From: Verrucomicrobiota bacterium
GTDB lineage: Bacteria; Verrucomicrobiota; Verrucomicrobiia; Opitutales; Opitutaceae
Direction: 5' to 3'
Length of the DNA stretch: 60,216 nucleotides
Assembly (NCBI GenBank): GCA_028293565.1
Contig: JAQGON010000121.1
Coordinates: 1-60,216, forward strand
Part shown: positions 44,295 through 53,379 of the stretch, one piece after another
Layout of the letters: each line of letters starts with the position of its first letter
Numbering within the stretch: position 1 is the first letter of the stretch
The notes under the pieces: generated by a model
The model's database searches: none
What the model saw: the letters and a program-made list of their open reading frames with translations, nothing else
Told to the model about the DNA's origin: nothing
Translations under genes and position numbers: made by a program

Positions 44295-45737
44295 TCAGCT
44301 GGCGCCGCGCCGGAAGAGCACGGCGGGCACGGTTTTCGCGAGGATCTTGACGTCCATCCACAGTGACCAGTTGTCGATGTAGCGCTGGTCCATTTCCATC
44401 CACTGCTTGAACGTGATTTCGTTGCGGCCGCTGATCTGCCAGAGGCAGGTGATGCCCGGCTTGATCGAGAGGCGCTTCCGGTAGAGCCAGTCGTAGCGGT
44501 TGACCTCGTCGAGCAGCGGCGGACGCGGGCCCACGAGGCTCATGTGGCCGGTCAGCACATTGAACAGCTGCGGGAGCTCATCGATGCTCGTCTTGCGGAT
44601 GAAGCGCCCCAGCGGCGTGATCCGCGGGTCATTTTTGATCTTGAAGACCGGACCGTCCATCTCGTTCAGGTGGGCGAGCTCCTTGCGGCGCGTCTCCGCG
44701 TCCATGTACATCGAGCGGAACTTGTAGAGCTTGAAGCTGCGCTTGTTCATGCCGACGCGCGGCTGGACAAACAGCACGGGCCCGGGGCTCGTGATCTTGA
44801 TGCCGATCGCGACCGCGAGCAGCAGCGGGCTCAGCACGACCAGCAGGATGAAGGAGAGCACGAAATCCATGACCCGCTTGCCGAGGAGCTGGAGCAGCAT
44901 CTGCTCGCGGAAGAAGGTGACGATCGAGTTGCCCTCGAACTGCTCCAGATGGCAGCGGGCGAGGATCTTGACGGTCGACGGATCCGGAAAGAGCCGCACG
45001 ACGATGCCGAGTTCCTGGGCGAGCTTGATCGATTCGCTCACCGTCCGGAAATGATCCAGCACCGGGAGGCAGATCATGATCTCGTCGACGGGCCCGGTTT
45101 CGAGGATGGTCTTCACGTCCTGGAACTGGCCGATGATCGGGTGATTGCCTCCGAGATTGGAGTTTTTCGCCGCCTCGGCCGACTGTTCGGAAATGAATCC
45201 GCCGATCTTGTAACCGAGCACCGGCGTGGCGTCGATCTTCTGCGCGAGCTGCACCGCCTGCGGGTTATAGCCGAGGATCAGGAGGTGCCGGAAATTGTAG
45301 CCGGAGCGGCGGACCGCCATCAGCACCCAGCGGAGGATCAGCCGGACGAGCATGCCGAGGACGCAGGTGGTGATCCAGAAGGCCAGCACCAGCTCGTTGT
45401 GGATCCGGTGAAAACCGAACACCGTGGCGACGACGATCAGGAGAAAGGCGGAAACCGAGTTCGCCTTGAAGACATCAAGCAGCTGGGATCTGAGCGTCTT
45501 GAGGCGGTTCGTCTCATAGTTGACGATCGTGTTGAAGATGAAAATCCACGCCAGCTCGAGGAGCGCCAGGCCGATGCCGTCGGTCGGCTCGTAGTAGTTC
45601 TGGAGCAGGTACGTGAGCGAGCCGGTGCCCTGGTAGCGGCCGAAAATGTCGATCAGCGCGACGAGCGTGATGACGAGCAGGGCCTGGTCCAGCAGGCGCA
45701 GCGCGTAGATGAAAAGCTTGTGGCGGAGTCTGATCAT
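44295..45737 (-). CDS. Polyprenyl glycosylphosphotransferase, WcaJ/UndP-hexose-1-phosphate transferase type
   Basis: A 480-residue membrane enzyme. The N-terminal half has about five transmembrane segments, followed by a CoA-binding-like domain (ILGYNPQAVQLAQKI). The C-terminal 200 residues are the bacterial sugar transferase domain: FVQPRVGMNKRSFKLYKFRSMY, FIRKTSIDELPQLFNVLTGHMSLVGPRPPL and LSIKPGITCLWQISGRNE. It should start EPS synthesis by putting a hexose-1-phosphate on undecaprenyl phosphate. It is one of two such initiating enzymes in the window. It heads a tight block: it is 7 bases from the deacetylase-like gene upstream and two bases from pssD-like downstream. Confidence 0.92.
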   Translation of the reverse strand: MIRLRHKLFIYALRLLDQALLVITLVALIDIFGRYQGTGSLTYLLQNYYEPTDGIGLALLELAWIFIFNTIVNYETNRLKTLRSQLLDVFKANSVSAFLLIVVATVFGFHRIHNELVLAFWITTCVLGMLVRLILRWVLMAVRRSGYNFRHLLILGYNPQAVQLAQKIDATPVLGYKIGGFISEQSAEAAKNSNLGGNHPIIGQFQDVKTILETGPVDEIMICLPVLDHFRTVSESIKLAQELGIVVRLFPDPSTVKILARCHLEQFEGNSIVTFFREQMLLQLLGKRVMDFVLSFILLVVLSPLLLAVAIGIKITSPGPVLFVQPRVGMNKRSFKLYKFRSMYMDAETRRKELAHLNEMDGPVFKIKNDPRITPLGRFIRKTSIDELPQLFNVLTGHMSLVGPRPPLLDEVNRYDWLYRKRLSIKPGITCLWQISGRNEITFKQWMEMDQRYIDNWSLWMDVKILAKTVPAVLFRRGAS

Positions 45738-45744
45738 CGGAGTC

Positions 45745-46785
45745 TCACGAGACGTTCGCGGCGGCGCGTTCTTTCCATTCGCGGACGAACGTCGCCATTT
45801 CCCGGGGCAGCGCGTGCCAGCACGTGTCGCCGTATTTTTCCTTCACGTGCTGAAGCCACCCAACGTAATGGTCCTCGGCCGTGGGCCGCGGGTCGGGGCC
45901 GGGCGCCTGCAGGTGCAGATAGTCCGGATGGACGTTGATGAGGGCCATCCCGCCGTTCCGCACGATCCACGCGAGCTTCTGCTGCCAGATTTCCGATGTC
46001 TTCTCCTCGAGCAGCATGAAAAGGGTCGAGTCCTGCGGGAGCGTGTAGGGCAGTTCTACATAGCCTTCGCGGTTCGGAACCGGTGCGTACGGCAGCGGCG
46101 AAGAGCTCGGGCGCGTGGGTGTCGGGACGAGATCGACGATGAAGCGCGTCCCCTGGTGCCCGTGCCCGTTTCCGTCCGGGGCCGGAACCCAGAACGGGAA
46201 AATTGTCCCGGCGCCGTCGGGCTGCGGCTCGAACGGGTCCGTGTCGAACGACGAGGCGTCGTACCGCACGTTCAGGTCGTGCAGCCACGCCTGGTGATGG
46301 TGCATGAACCCGGAGCGAAATCCGTCCACATTCCACTCGTTGATGTAATAGTTGATCCGCAGGGCGTGCCGGCGGAACTGGGCCTGGTTCACGTAAAGTT
46401 TGCCGTCGTGCTTCAGGTCGTGAACGCCGACCTCGAACCCGTTTTCCACGAGCCAGGCGCGCAGCTCGGGTGCGACGGAGTAGCTTCCCTCGGGGATGAA
46501 GTTGAACGAGGAGCGGAAGCCGAGCTTCATCTCGATCTCGGCGAGGTGGCGGCACCGGGCGAGCCCTTCTGGGCCCTCGACGTCGTGGGTCAGGACCAGC
46601 GCGAATTTTTTCCCGTCGGGCCAGCCCTGCCAGCCATTCGGCTTCTTCGCCGCCGCCTCGTCGATCGGCCAAGTGGCCCGGTATTTTTTCCGTTTCCACC
46701 GCGCCATGATCCTGCGCAACCCCGTCCGCATGCTTCGCGGAAGGTAGGGTTTCAGCAGGTAATAATAGAAATGGCGCTTCAGCAT
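45745..46785 (-). CDS. Polysaccharide deacetylase-like protein (3, divergent)
   Basis: A 346-residue protein with a basic N-terminus. FALVLTHDVEG (residues about 60-70) resembles the first NodB motif with a histidine-aspartate pair, and EVGVHDLKHDGKLY resembles the second (SH..TH) with changes. GFRSGFMHHHQAWLHDL and MALINVHPDYLH follow. This is a recognised divergent branch of polysaccharide-deacetylase-fold proteins in EPS clusters. Activity is plausible but the metal triad is not canonical. It lies 7 bases from the phosphoglycosyltransferase gene and in the same operon. Confidence 0.72.
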   Translation of the reverse strand: MLKRHFYYYLLKPYLPRSMRTGLRRIMARWKRKKYRATWPIDEAAAKKPNGWQGWPDGKKFALVLTHDVEGPEGLARCRHLAEIEMKLGFRSSFNFIPEGSYSVAPELRAWLVENGFEVGVHDLKHDGKLYVNQAQFRRHALRINYYINEWNVDGFRSGFMHHHQAWLHDLNVRYDASSFDTDPFEPQPDGAGTIFPFWVPAPDGNGHGHQGTRFIVDLVPTPTRPSSSPLPYAPVPNREGYVELPYTLPQDSTLFMLLEEKTSEIWQQKLAWIVRNGGMALINVHPDYLHLQAPGPDPRPTAEDHYVGWLQHVKEKYGDTCWHALPREMATFVREWKERAAANVS

Positions 46786-46996
46786 GGCCCGAGGATTGGC
46801 GTCCGCCGGTCCGGCGGAACCGCCACTACAGCCAGAAGCTGTCCGCGCGGCCAGACGAAACCGGTGGGAATCGGCCTCAGGCGACGGGAGCCGTCGGCAA
46901 ACCCGCCGGAACCCGGCCCGCAGAGGGGGCGATCGGCGCGGAGTTGCGGGCGGATTTTCCGGTGCATTCGATTCCCGAGGTCATCAAAAATGCGGC

Positions 46997-49252
46997 TCAG
47001 GAGCCAAGCAGGAAATCCTTGTCCTGGTGCAGCCGGCCGGGGATGTACGACCGGGTCTTGTTCATGACCACGCCAAGATGGGACTTCGATTTCAGGAGGA
47101 GCTCGGTGGCGCGCTGGGCGATGTCGCGGTCGGTCTTTTCCGATTCGATCACCATCAGGACCATGTCCATGAAACTCGCGAGGCGCGGCGTGATGCTGAT
47201 CTGGTTCACCGGCGGCATATCGAAGATGATGTAGTCGAAGTCGCTCGTCTTCAGCTTGGGCACCAGCTGCGAAAAACGCTGCGGCATGCCCTTCGCCAGC
47301 TGCTCGCTGCTCGACGACTCGCCGACCACGTAGAGGTTCGACTGCACGCGGGCGTCGGAGCGCGTGTCGAGCAGCTCGTCGATTCCGACGGACGGACTGC
47401 CCTTGTAGAAATGCTGCGCCGAGCCCTGGCCCTGGGTCATGTCGACGAGGAGGACGTTGCCTTCGCCGGTTTCGGACAGGCTGCGGGCGAGCCCGGCGGC
47501 GATGGTGGTGACCCCCGAGTCCTGGCCGAGGCCGGTCACGGCGACGAGCTTGGGCTTGTGGCGGAGGTTGACGCTCTCGAAATAGCTGATGAGCCGGTCG
47601 CGCAGCGTTTCATAGAACGGAGCCAGCCGGGCTGATTCGGCCGGGCTGTTCGCGAGTTCCATGGCCGCACGGGACTGGCTTCCGTTGGCGCCGGCTTCCG
47701 CCTTGGCCCCGGCCGGCGCCGGAAGGGCGCGGGAAAGGGCGTTTTTGGGGCCGCGCAGCTTTTTCGGCAGCTTGACCTTGGGGATCGAGATGAAGAGCGG
47801 GATGCGGAGGGTTTTTTCGACGTCGTTCGGGCGGCGGATCGAGCGGTCCAGGAAAAACTCGATCGCGAAAGCCCAGGCAAAGCCGAGCACGACGCCGGAG
47901 GCCGCGAGACCCGCGAGGATCTGGCCCGGTTTCTTCCAATCGATGTACGGCGGCGTCGGGGTTTCGATCGGGCTGATGTTCGAAACGCGGCCGGTGCCGA
48001 GCGCTTCATTGATGCGCGATTGCTCGAGGCTGGCCGAATAATAGCGGTAGTTCGCCTCCTCCAGATCCTTCCGGCGCCGCAGCTCGAGGATCGAGATTTC
48101 GAGCTGGTCGACCTTGGTGGCATCCGCCCGGATTTCGTCGAGCTGGAAGTTGAGGGCCTTGATCTTGGCCTGCAGGGCGGTCAGCCGGGCGGCTTCCGCC
48201 TGGACGTCGATGGACGCTCCCGGCGAGGGCGAATTCGCCTGCGACGCCACGACGGCGCCCACGCTCACGAGCGCGGGATAATCCGTCTCGAGTTTTTCCT
48301 TGCCGGCCTCGGATTCCTGAATCTGCGCGCGAACGTCCTTCACCCGTGCATTTTCTTCCGTGAACTGCGTGAGAAGTTCCTGCTCGCGCTTCCGCAGCAG
48401 ATCCAGGCGCGAAAGCGTCCGGCGGTACTCGCCCATCTTTTCCGGCGGAAGCGCGGCCGTGGCCGATCCCGGTGCGGGCTTCGACGAACTGTTGCGCTTG
48501 GTGTAGGCTTCGAGGATCGAGGCCCGTTCGGCGAGTTCAGCTTGCACGTCGAAGATCTGCTGGCGGATGTGCGCGGTCTGTTCGCCGGAGGTCTTCTTGT
48601 AGTCCTCCAGCGAGAAAATCCCGGCCTTGTTCATCGCCTTCCGGAGCTCCTCCTCGGTCTGCGCGAGGCGCGTCCGCAGCTGATCGGTCTCCTGCGTGAG
48701 AAAATCGCCGACCAGGCCCACGGCCCGGTGGATCTCGACATGCCGCTTGAGATAGCTCGCGACCACCTCGCGGAGGACCAGCTGGGCTATCTCCGGATCC
48801 GGATGCGAGAAAGTGACGTGAATCACGCTGCTGTTCCGCGGAACATCCACCTGGAGCCCGCCCTTGATCACCGCGGCCGCTTCGTTGGAATTTTTCCCGC
48901 CGTTGATCTTGGCGAGGACCTTTTCCGGCCCGACGTTCTTGGCCACGTCCTCCGCCAGGTCGAGACTGGTGAGGATCTCCAGCTCGGAATTGATGATGGT
49001 TTCGCCGCGCTGGTCGGGCGATTTGGTCTCGGTGTTATCCCGGCCCGGCCCGATGGCCTTCGATTCGGTGATGACGTAACGGATAAAGAGCTTCGCTGAC
49101 GACTGATAGGGGGGAGGCTCCACCTTGTAGTAAACGAATGCCGCCAGGAATCCGGCCAACGAACACAGGATGATTTTCCACTTGTGACGAAAAAGGGTGT
49201 AGTAGACGTCGCTCAGCTGGAAACTGGGTGCCGTAGGTTCGAGGTTTTGCAT
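46997..49252 (-). CDS. Wzc-like chain-length regulator with degenerate P-loop (no Walker A lysine)
   Basis: A 751-residue inner-membrane protein. Residues 15-120 are a Wzz domain with a first transmembrane helix (about 30-46). Residues 130-440 are a long coiled coil. A second helix lies near 450-470. Residues 560-751 are a CpsD/CapB-type ATPase-like domain. In its Walker A region (about 569-584) the sequence is VTGLGQDSGVTT: the lysine of GKS/T is replaced by valine. The Walker A' region reads VLLVDMTQGQG instead of IDADLR. Walker B (YIIFDMPPV) is kept. The C-terminus (SYIPGRLHQDKDFLLGS) has a single tyrosine, not a tyrosine cluster. It therefore seems an inactive kinase that keeps the structural co-polymerase role. 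Confidence 0.85.
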   Translation of the reverse strand: MQNLEPTAPSFQLSDVYYTLFRHKWKIILCSLAGFLAAFVYYKVEPPPYQSSAKLFIRYVITESKAIGPGRDNTETKSPDQRGETIINSELEILTSLDLAEDVAKNVGPEKVLAKINGGKNSNEAAAVIKGGLQVDVPRNSSVIHVTFSHPDPEIAQLVLREVVASYLKRHVEIHRAVGLVGDFLTQETDQLRTRLAQTEEELRKAMNKAGIFSLEDYKKTSGEQTAHIRQQIFDVQAELAERASILEAYTKRNSSSKPAPGSATAALPPEKMGEYRRTLSRLDLLRKREQELLTQFTEENARVKDVRAQIQESEAGKEKLETDYPALVSVGAVVASQANSPSPGASIDVQAEAARLTALQAKIKALNFQLDEIRADATKVDQLEISILELRRRKDLEEANYRYYSASLEQSRINEALGTGRVSNISPIETPTPPYIDWKKPGQILAGLAASGVVLGFAWAFAIEFFLDRSIRRPNDVEKTLRIPLFISIPKVKLPKKLRGPKNALSRALPAPAGAKAEAGANGSQSRAAMELANSPAESARLAPFYETLRDRLISYFESVNLRHKPKLVAVTGLGQDSGVTTIAAGLARSLSETGEGNVLLVDMTQGQGSAQHFYKGSPSVGIDELLDTRSDARVQSNLYVVGESSSSEQLAKGMPQRFSQLVPKLKTSDFDYIIFDMPPVNQISITPRLASFMDMVLMVIESEKTDRDIAQRATELLLKSKSHLGVVMNKTRSYIPGRLHQDKDFLLGS

Positions 49253-49445
49253 GCGTTGAGGAAGGAGGAATGGGTGCGAGGACTGGTGTAGACAGTATTT
49301 CTATGAATTGGTGGCACACCGCGGAAACGTGGCGATGACGGGATTTGCGCACGCTGGAATAAACCCAGGTCGATGGTCTATCGCGTCATCCGTCGGCCCA
49401 CAAGGCTTGTTCCCGAAAGAAAGCACGGAAATTAAGGAAAAAAAT

Positions 49446-50516
49446 TCACCCCATGTGGGGGTAGAGCGCGGCGCCGATGCGACGGGAAACCCAAAGCGGC
49501 AGCACGTTGAAGATCCGGGTATGCCAGCCCGACGATTCGTCGGGGACGGCCACAAATTTCCCGTCCGGGATGTCGTATCTCAGGTATTCGGCGACGCGTT
49601 CGCGAGTTCCCCATGCAAGCTTGAACCGGCGCAAGCCCTCGTTGGTCAACGAAGTCCGTCCGAGATCAAGGACCTCGAATCGTTCCCTGGCGCAATGGCG
49701 GATCGCCTGCCACATGACTAGGTTGTTAGCGCGCAGATGCTGAAAAGCGGCGTCGGAAGCGCCAAACTTGTAGATCACCTCGCGGCCGAAATGAAAATAG
49801 ACGGAGGCGGCCACCGGGATCGTCCCTTGGCGCGCGAGAACCACCCACCCGCGGTTCGCTGCGAGAATGTGACGCTGGATTGCCGCAAAAAAACGATAGG
49901 GCTGGGGCGGGACCCCGTGGCGCTGCCGCGTCTTGCACAACAACCCGTAAAACGCCCGGATTGCCTCCTCCGTCTGCGCCAGTTCGATCGTCAAGCCGCC
50001 GCGCTCGGATTTCCGGATGGCGCGCTGCACGGCCGGCTCAAAGCCCGCGAATAATTTCTGTTCGCCGGGTTCGAGGTTGAGAATGTGGTTATGGAACCGG
50101 GTCGAGGCCGGCGCGGCGGGCATCCAGGATTTGCCGCCGCGACACTCGACGTACTTCCACCGCCGGCTGCGCCCGAGCGATTGGGCGACGGCGAAAATCT
50201 CGCGGAAACCGGCGGCATCGGCGCACAGGGGTTCAATGCCGTCGGTGAAGGGAAGGGAGACGCCGCGCGAACCCGTGAGCCAGCTTTTCACCTCCAGCAG
50301 CGGCAGCATCGAGCGAAGGCGTCCGTCCTCCTTTTTCACAATATACAGCGGAGTATAGCCGTAGGTTTCCTGAAGGACGCTCAGCCAGGCCCTTGAATGA
50401 AAAAACCCGGCGGCCGGAAAGGCGGCGACCTGTGCGTCCCAATCGGCAATTTCCAGCGGGTTGATGACCGAGGTGCCCTCCCCGCCGGTCCCAGGAGGGT
50501 TGAGATCACGCGTCAT
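49446..50516 (-). CDS. FemAB-like protein of exosortase/EPS systems (2)
   Basis: A 356-residue GNAT-fold FemAB-family protein. FFHSRAWLSVLQETYGYTPLYIV, RAIRKSERGGLTIELA, PVAASVYFHFGREVIYKFGASDA and LDLGRTSLTNEGLRRFKLAWG match the PEP-CTERM-associated FemAB group. In those systems it is thought to modify the EPS or exported components. It lies 18 bases before the aminotransferase gene of the wbp block, reading the same way, so it is the last gene of that operon. It is only remotely related to the 34.2-35.3 kb FemAB-like protein. Confidence 0.82.
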   Translation of the reverse strand: MTRDLNPPGTGGEGTSVINPLEIADWDAQVAAFPAAGFFHSRAWLSVLQETYGYTPLYIVKKEDGRLRSMLPLLEVKSWLTGSRGVSLPFTDGIEPLCADAAGFREIFAVAQSLGRSRRWKYVECRGGKSWMPAAPASTRFHNHILNLEPGEQKLFAGFEPAVQRAIRKSERGGLTIELAQTEEAIRAFYGLLCKTRQRHGVPPQPYRFFAAIQRHILAANRGWVVLARQGTIPVAASVYFHFGREVIYKFGASDAAFQHLRANNLVMWQAIRHCARERFEVLDLGRTSLTNEGLRRFKLAWGTRERVAEYLRYDIPDGKFVAVPDESSGWHTRIFNVLPLWVSRRIGAALYPHMG

Positions 50517-50534
50517 CGGCGAAATCGGCCGGCC

Positions 50535-51659
50535 TCAAACCGGCACGCCTGCGCGGTTCGGGAGGCACGCCTTGAGCGCCGACGCCACCGTCTCGATCTG
50601 CACGTCCGTAAGCTCGGGATACATCGGCAGCGAGAGAAACGTGTCGGCGCAGGCTTCGCTGACCGGAAAATCGCCGCGGTGGTGACCCAGCGAAGCGTAC
50701 GCCTTCTGGAGATGCACCGGCACCGGATAATGGATCCCGCATCCGATCCTCTGCTCGGCCATTTTCTTCATCACGACGTCGCGCTGCTTTACGCGCACCG
50801 CGTAAAGATGATGGTTGGTCCGTCCGGGCTCCGCTTCCGTGGGAAGAATCACGCCGCCGACGTCGCGGAGCAGTTCCTCATAGCGGAGGGCGTGGCGGCG
50901 GCGCTGACGGTTGCCTTGGTCGAGGTATTTCAGTTTTACCCCGAGTACGGCGCCCTGCAGTCCGTCCATCCGGCCATTCCAGCCGACGATGTCGTGATGG
51001 TATTTCTGCGCCTGTCCGTGGTCGCGCAGCATCCGCACCCGGTCGCGCACCGCCGGGTCGCTGGTGACCACGGCGCCGGCCTCGCCCCAGGCCCCGAGGT
51101 TCTTTCCCGGGTAAAAACTGAATGACCCCGCTCGTCCGAACGAGCCTGCCTTCCGGCCCTTGTAAAGCGCGCCGGGCGCCTGGGCTGCGTCCTCGATCAC
51201 GTGCAGGTTTTTTTGCCGCGCAATCTCGAGGATCGGATCCAGGTCGGCGCAGTGCCCGAAGAGATGGACGGGCATGATGGCCTTCGTGCGCGGAGTGATC
51301 GCGGCGGCGATCGCGGCGACGTCCATCGTGCAGGTCTTCGGCTCGATATCGACGAACACTGGCCGCGCCCCCGCGAAGGTGATCGCCTCGACGGTCGCCA
51401 TAAAGGTCATCGGCACCGTGATGACTTCGTCACCCGCACCGATGCCGAGCGCGAGGAGCGAGAACCAGAGCGAGTCGGTGCCGTTTCCCACGCCGACGCA
51501 GAAGTCCGCGCCGCAGTATCGCGCAAAATCCTCCTCAAAGCGCGTCACGGCCGGGCCGCCGGCAAACGCGTTGGCCTCGATCACCTCGTTCATCGCGGCC
51601 ATGATTTCGCCGCGAAGCGGCGCGTGATGCGCCTTGAGGTCGAGAAAAGGGACTTTCAT
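50535..51659 (-). CDS. wbpE: DegT/DnrJ/EryC1 sugar aminotransferase, WbpE-type
   Basis: A 374-residue PLP enzyme: KVPFLDLKAHHAPLRGEI at the N-terminus, GVGNGTDSLWFSLLALGIGAGDEVITVPMTF, HLFGHCADLDPI, VIEDAAQAPGA (PLP Asp), SFYPGKNLGAWGEAGAV (Schiff-base Lys) and GIHYPVPVHLQ. In the WbpB-E-D route it would transaminate UDP-3-keto-GlcNAcA at C3 using glutamate. Gene order wbpB, wbpD, wbpE on one strand, with short gaps, supports this assignment. The ATG at 51659 is preferred; an ATG three codons earlier is possible. Confidence 0.85.
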   Translation of the reverse strand: MKVPFLDLKAHHAPLRGEIMAAMNEVIEANAFAGGPAVTRFEEDFARYCGADFCVGVGNGTDSLWFSLLALGIGAGDEVITVPMTFMATVEAITFAGARPVFVDIEPKTCTMDVAAIAAAITPRTKAIMPVHLFGHCADLDPILEIARQKNLHVIEDAAQAPGALYKGRKAGSFGRAGSFSFYPGKNLGAWGEAGAVVTSDPAVRDRVRMLRDHGQAQKYHHDIVGWNGRMDGLQGAVLGVKLKYLDQGNRQRRRHALRYEELLRDVGGVILPTEAEPGRTNHHLYAVRVKQRDVVMKKMAEQRIGCGIHYPVPVHLQKAYASLGHHRGDFPVSEACADTFLSLPMYPELTDVQIETVASALKACLPNRAGVPV

Positions 51660-51709
51660 TGCGGGCATGGAAAAGCGGGATCGAAACGCTCGAAAAGATT
51701 CGTGCGCGC

Positions 51710-52192
51710 TCAGCGCACCAGCGCCTTGGCGGGATTTCCGACCACGGTCGCGCCGGACGGGACGTCCCGTGTCACCACGCTCCCGGCGCCGACCGTGGCG
51801 CCGGCCCCGATCGTGATCCCGCACAAGATCGTCGCCCCCGAGCCGATCGACGCCCCGCGCTGGACGAGGGTCGGGACGCATTTCCAGTCGGCATCCGTCT
51901 GGAGGGTGCCGTCGGGATTCGTGGCGCGCGGAAAAAGGTCGTTGGTGAACACGACATGGTGTCCGATGAAAACCTCGTCCTCGATCGTGACTCCCTCGCA
52001 GATGAACGAGTGGCTCGAAATCTTGCAGCGCCGCCCGATTTTCGCGCCCTTCTGGATTTCGACGAACGTTCCGATCCTGGATTCGTCGCCGATCTCACAG
52101 CCGTACAAATTGACGAAGCCAAAAACCCGGACGTCGCGGCCGAGTTTGACGTCCGGGGCGATTTGCTGGTTCGGGCGGGGGGGCGGGTTCAT
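51710..52192 (-). CDS. wbpD: Hexapeptide N-acetyltransferase, WbpD-type
   Basis: A 160-residue left-handed beta-helix protein. LYGCEIGDESRIGTFVEIQKGAKIGRRCKI and EDEVFIGHHVVFTNDLFPRA match WbpD and its relatives closely; ATILCGITIGAGATVGAGSVVTRDVPSGATVVGNPAK is the C-terminal hexapeptide signature. It should N-acetylate the 3-amino group of UDP-GlcNAc3NA to give the diacetamido sugar. It lies 20 bases downstream of the wbpB-type gene and 50 bases upstream of wbpE. The long open frame upstream of ATG 52192 is a shadow of the wbpB-type gene. Confidence 0.88.
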   Translation of the reverse strand: MNPPPRPNQQIAPDVKLGRDVRVFGFVNLYGCEIGDESRIGTFVEIQKGAKIGRRCKISSHSFICEGVTIEDEVFIGHHVVFTNDLFPRATNPDGTLQTDADWKCVPTLVQRGASIGSGATILCGITIGAGATVGAGSVVTRDVPSGATVVGNPAKALVR

Positions 52193-52212
52193 CCGGGAAA
52201 GGCGCGCTCGCG

Positions 52213-53322
52213 TCAGCGTTTCTTCCCGGCCTTCACCTTGATCTCCGCGGGCTTCCGGTGCGGCATCGGCGGATGGGAATTCGTCCCGGTCGCCTGCCGC
52301 GCATCCGGCAGGTCGATCGGCGCGCCGTTCTGTTCGATCGATTCCGAGGAAGCTTCCAGGATCCGGACCACCTGCAGGCCGCTTTCGCCAGACGTGAGGG
52401 GGATGCGGCCATGACGGATGCAGTCGAGGAAATGCTGGCACTCCGCCTTCAGCGGCTCGTCCTGCTTGATATAGGGGGAGTAAATATCGCCGTAATGATA
52501 GGCGTAATGAAATTCCGCGAAGGTGTCGTAGTGCGGCGGACGCTCGACCCGCACGTCGAAGATTTTGATTTTCTCCTGCGGGGCGATGTCGTCGTACACG
52601 ATCATCCGCTTGCTGCCGACGATCGTCATCTCGCGCACCTTGCGCGGATCGTGCCAGCTGCTCTGAATGACGGCGGTCCGCTCCCGGGAAAACTGGAGGT
52701 GCATCGACGTCACGTCCTCGATGCCCTTGGTCAGGTGGGCGCCGCCGCGGCAATTGATGCTGTAGGGGAGCTCGCCGACGATGTGGAGAATGATGGAGAT
52801 GTCATGGGGGGCGAGGTCCCACGCGACGTTGATATCCTTCTGGAACAGCCCCAGGTTGAGCCGCCGGGCGGAGATGTAGCGGAGGTCCCCGATCTCGCCG
52901 TTGTCCACGATCTCCTTGATCTTCCGGATGGGCGCGGAGTACAGGAAGGTGTGGCCGACCATCAGAACCAGCCCGCGCTGCTTCGCGATCGCGATGAGTT
53001 CCGCGCACTCGCTGGAGGACGCCGCCATGGGTTTCTCGATCAGCGTGTGTTTTCCCGCCATCAGGCTGGCGCGGGCCATCGGGAAATGATGCCGCACCGA
53101 CGTGGCAATGACCATTGCGTCGAGGTTGGCGTCGCCGAGCAGGTTCTCGAATTGGGTGTCGCCGGCTACTTCCGGATAGAGGCTGTGCAGGTGCCGGAGG
53201 CGTTCCTGGTTGAGGTCGCAGACGATCCTCAGGCGGCAATCAGGAAGGGCGCGAAAGTTGCGGACAAGATTCGGTCCCCAGTAACCGGCGCCAACCACCC
53301 CGACGTTGATGGGTTTCTCCAT
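52213..53322 (-). CDS. wbpB: Gfo/Idh/MocA-family sugar dehydrogenase, WbpB/WlbA-type
   Basis: A 369-residue NAD-dependent oxidoreductase. Its Rossmann motif is VGVVGAGYWGPNLVRNF, and EKPMA holds the conserved lysine of the family. GHTFLYSAPIRKIKEIV and DLAPHDISIILHI (His of the catalytic region) follow. In the WbpB role it oxidises UDP-GlcNAcA at C3 to the ketone, coupled to transamination by WbpE. The C-terminus has a basic, proline/lysine-rich tail (KPAEIKVKAGKKR) beyond the usual fold. The neighbourhood, with aminotransferase and acetyltransferase downstream, is the main support. Confidence 0.86.
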   Translation of the reverse strand: MEKPINVGVVGAGYWGPNLVRNFRALPDCRLRIVCDLNQERLRHLHSLYPEVAGDTQFENLLGDANLDAMVIATSVRHHFPMARASLMAGKHTLIEKPMAASSSECAELIAIAKQRGLVLMVGHTFLYSAPIRKIKEIVDNGEIGDLRYISARRLNLGLFQKDINVAWDLAPHDISIILHIVGELPYSINCRGGAHLTKGIEDVTSMHLQFSRERTAVIQSSWHDPRKVREMTIVGSKRMIVYDDIAPQEKIKIFDVRVERPPHYDTFAEFHYAYHYGDIYSPYIKQDEPLKAECQHFLDCIRHGRIPLTSGESGLQVVRILEASSESIEQNGAPIDLPDARQATGTNSHPPMPHRKPAEIKVKAGKKR

Positions 53323-53379
53323 TAAGAGGTCAGCTGCCGCCCGGCGCGACTGGGCGCGGCGTGTCTGCCATCGCCCGTG

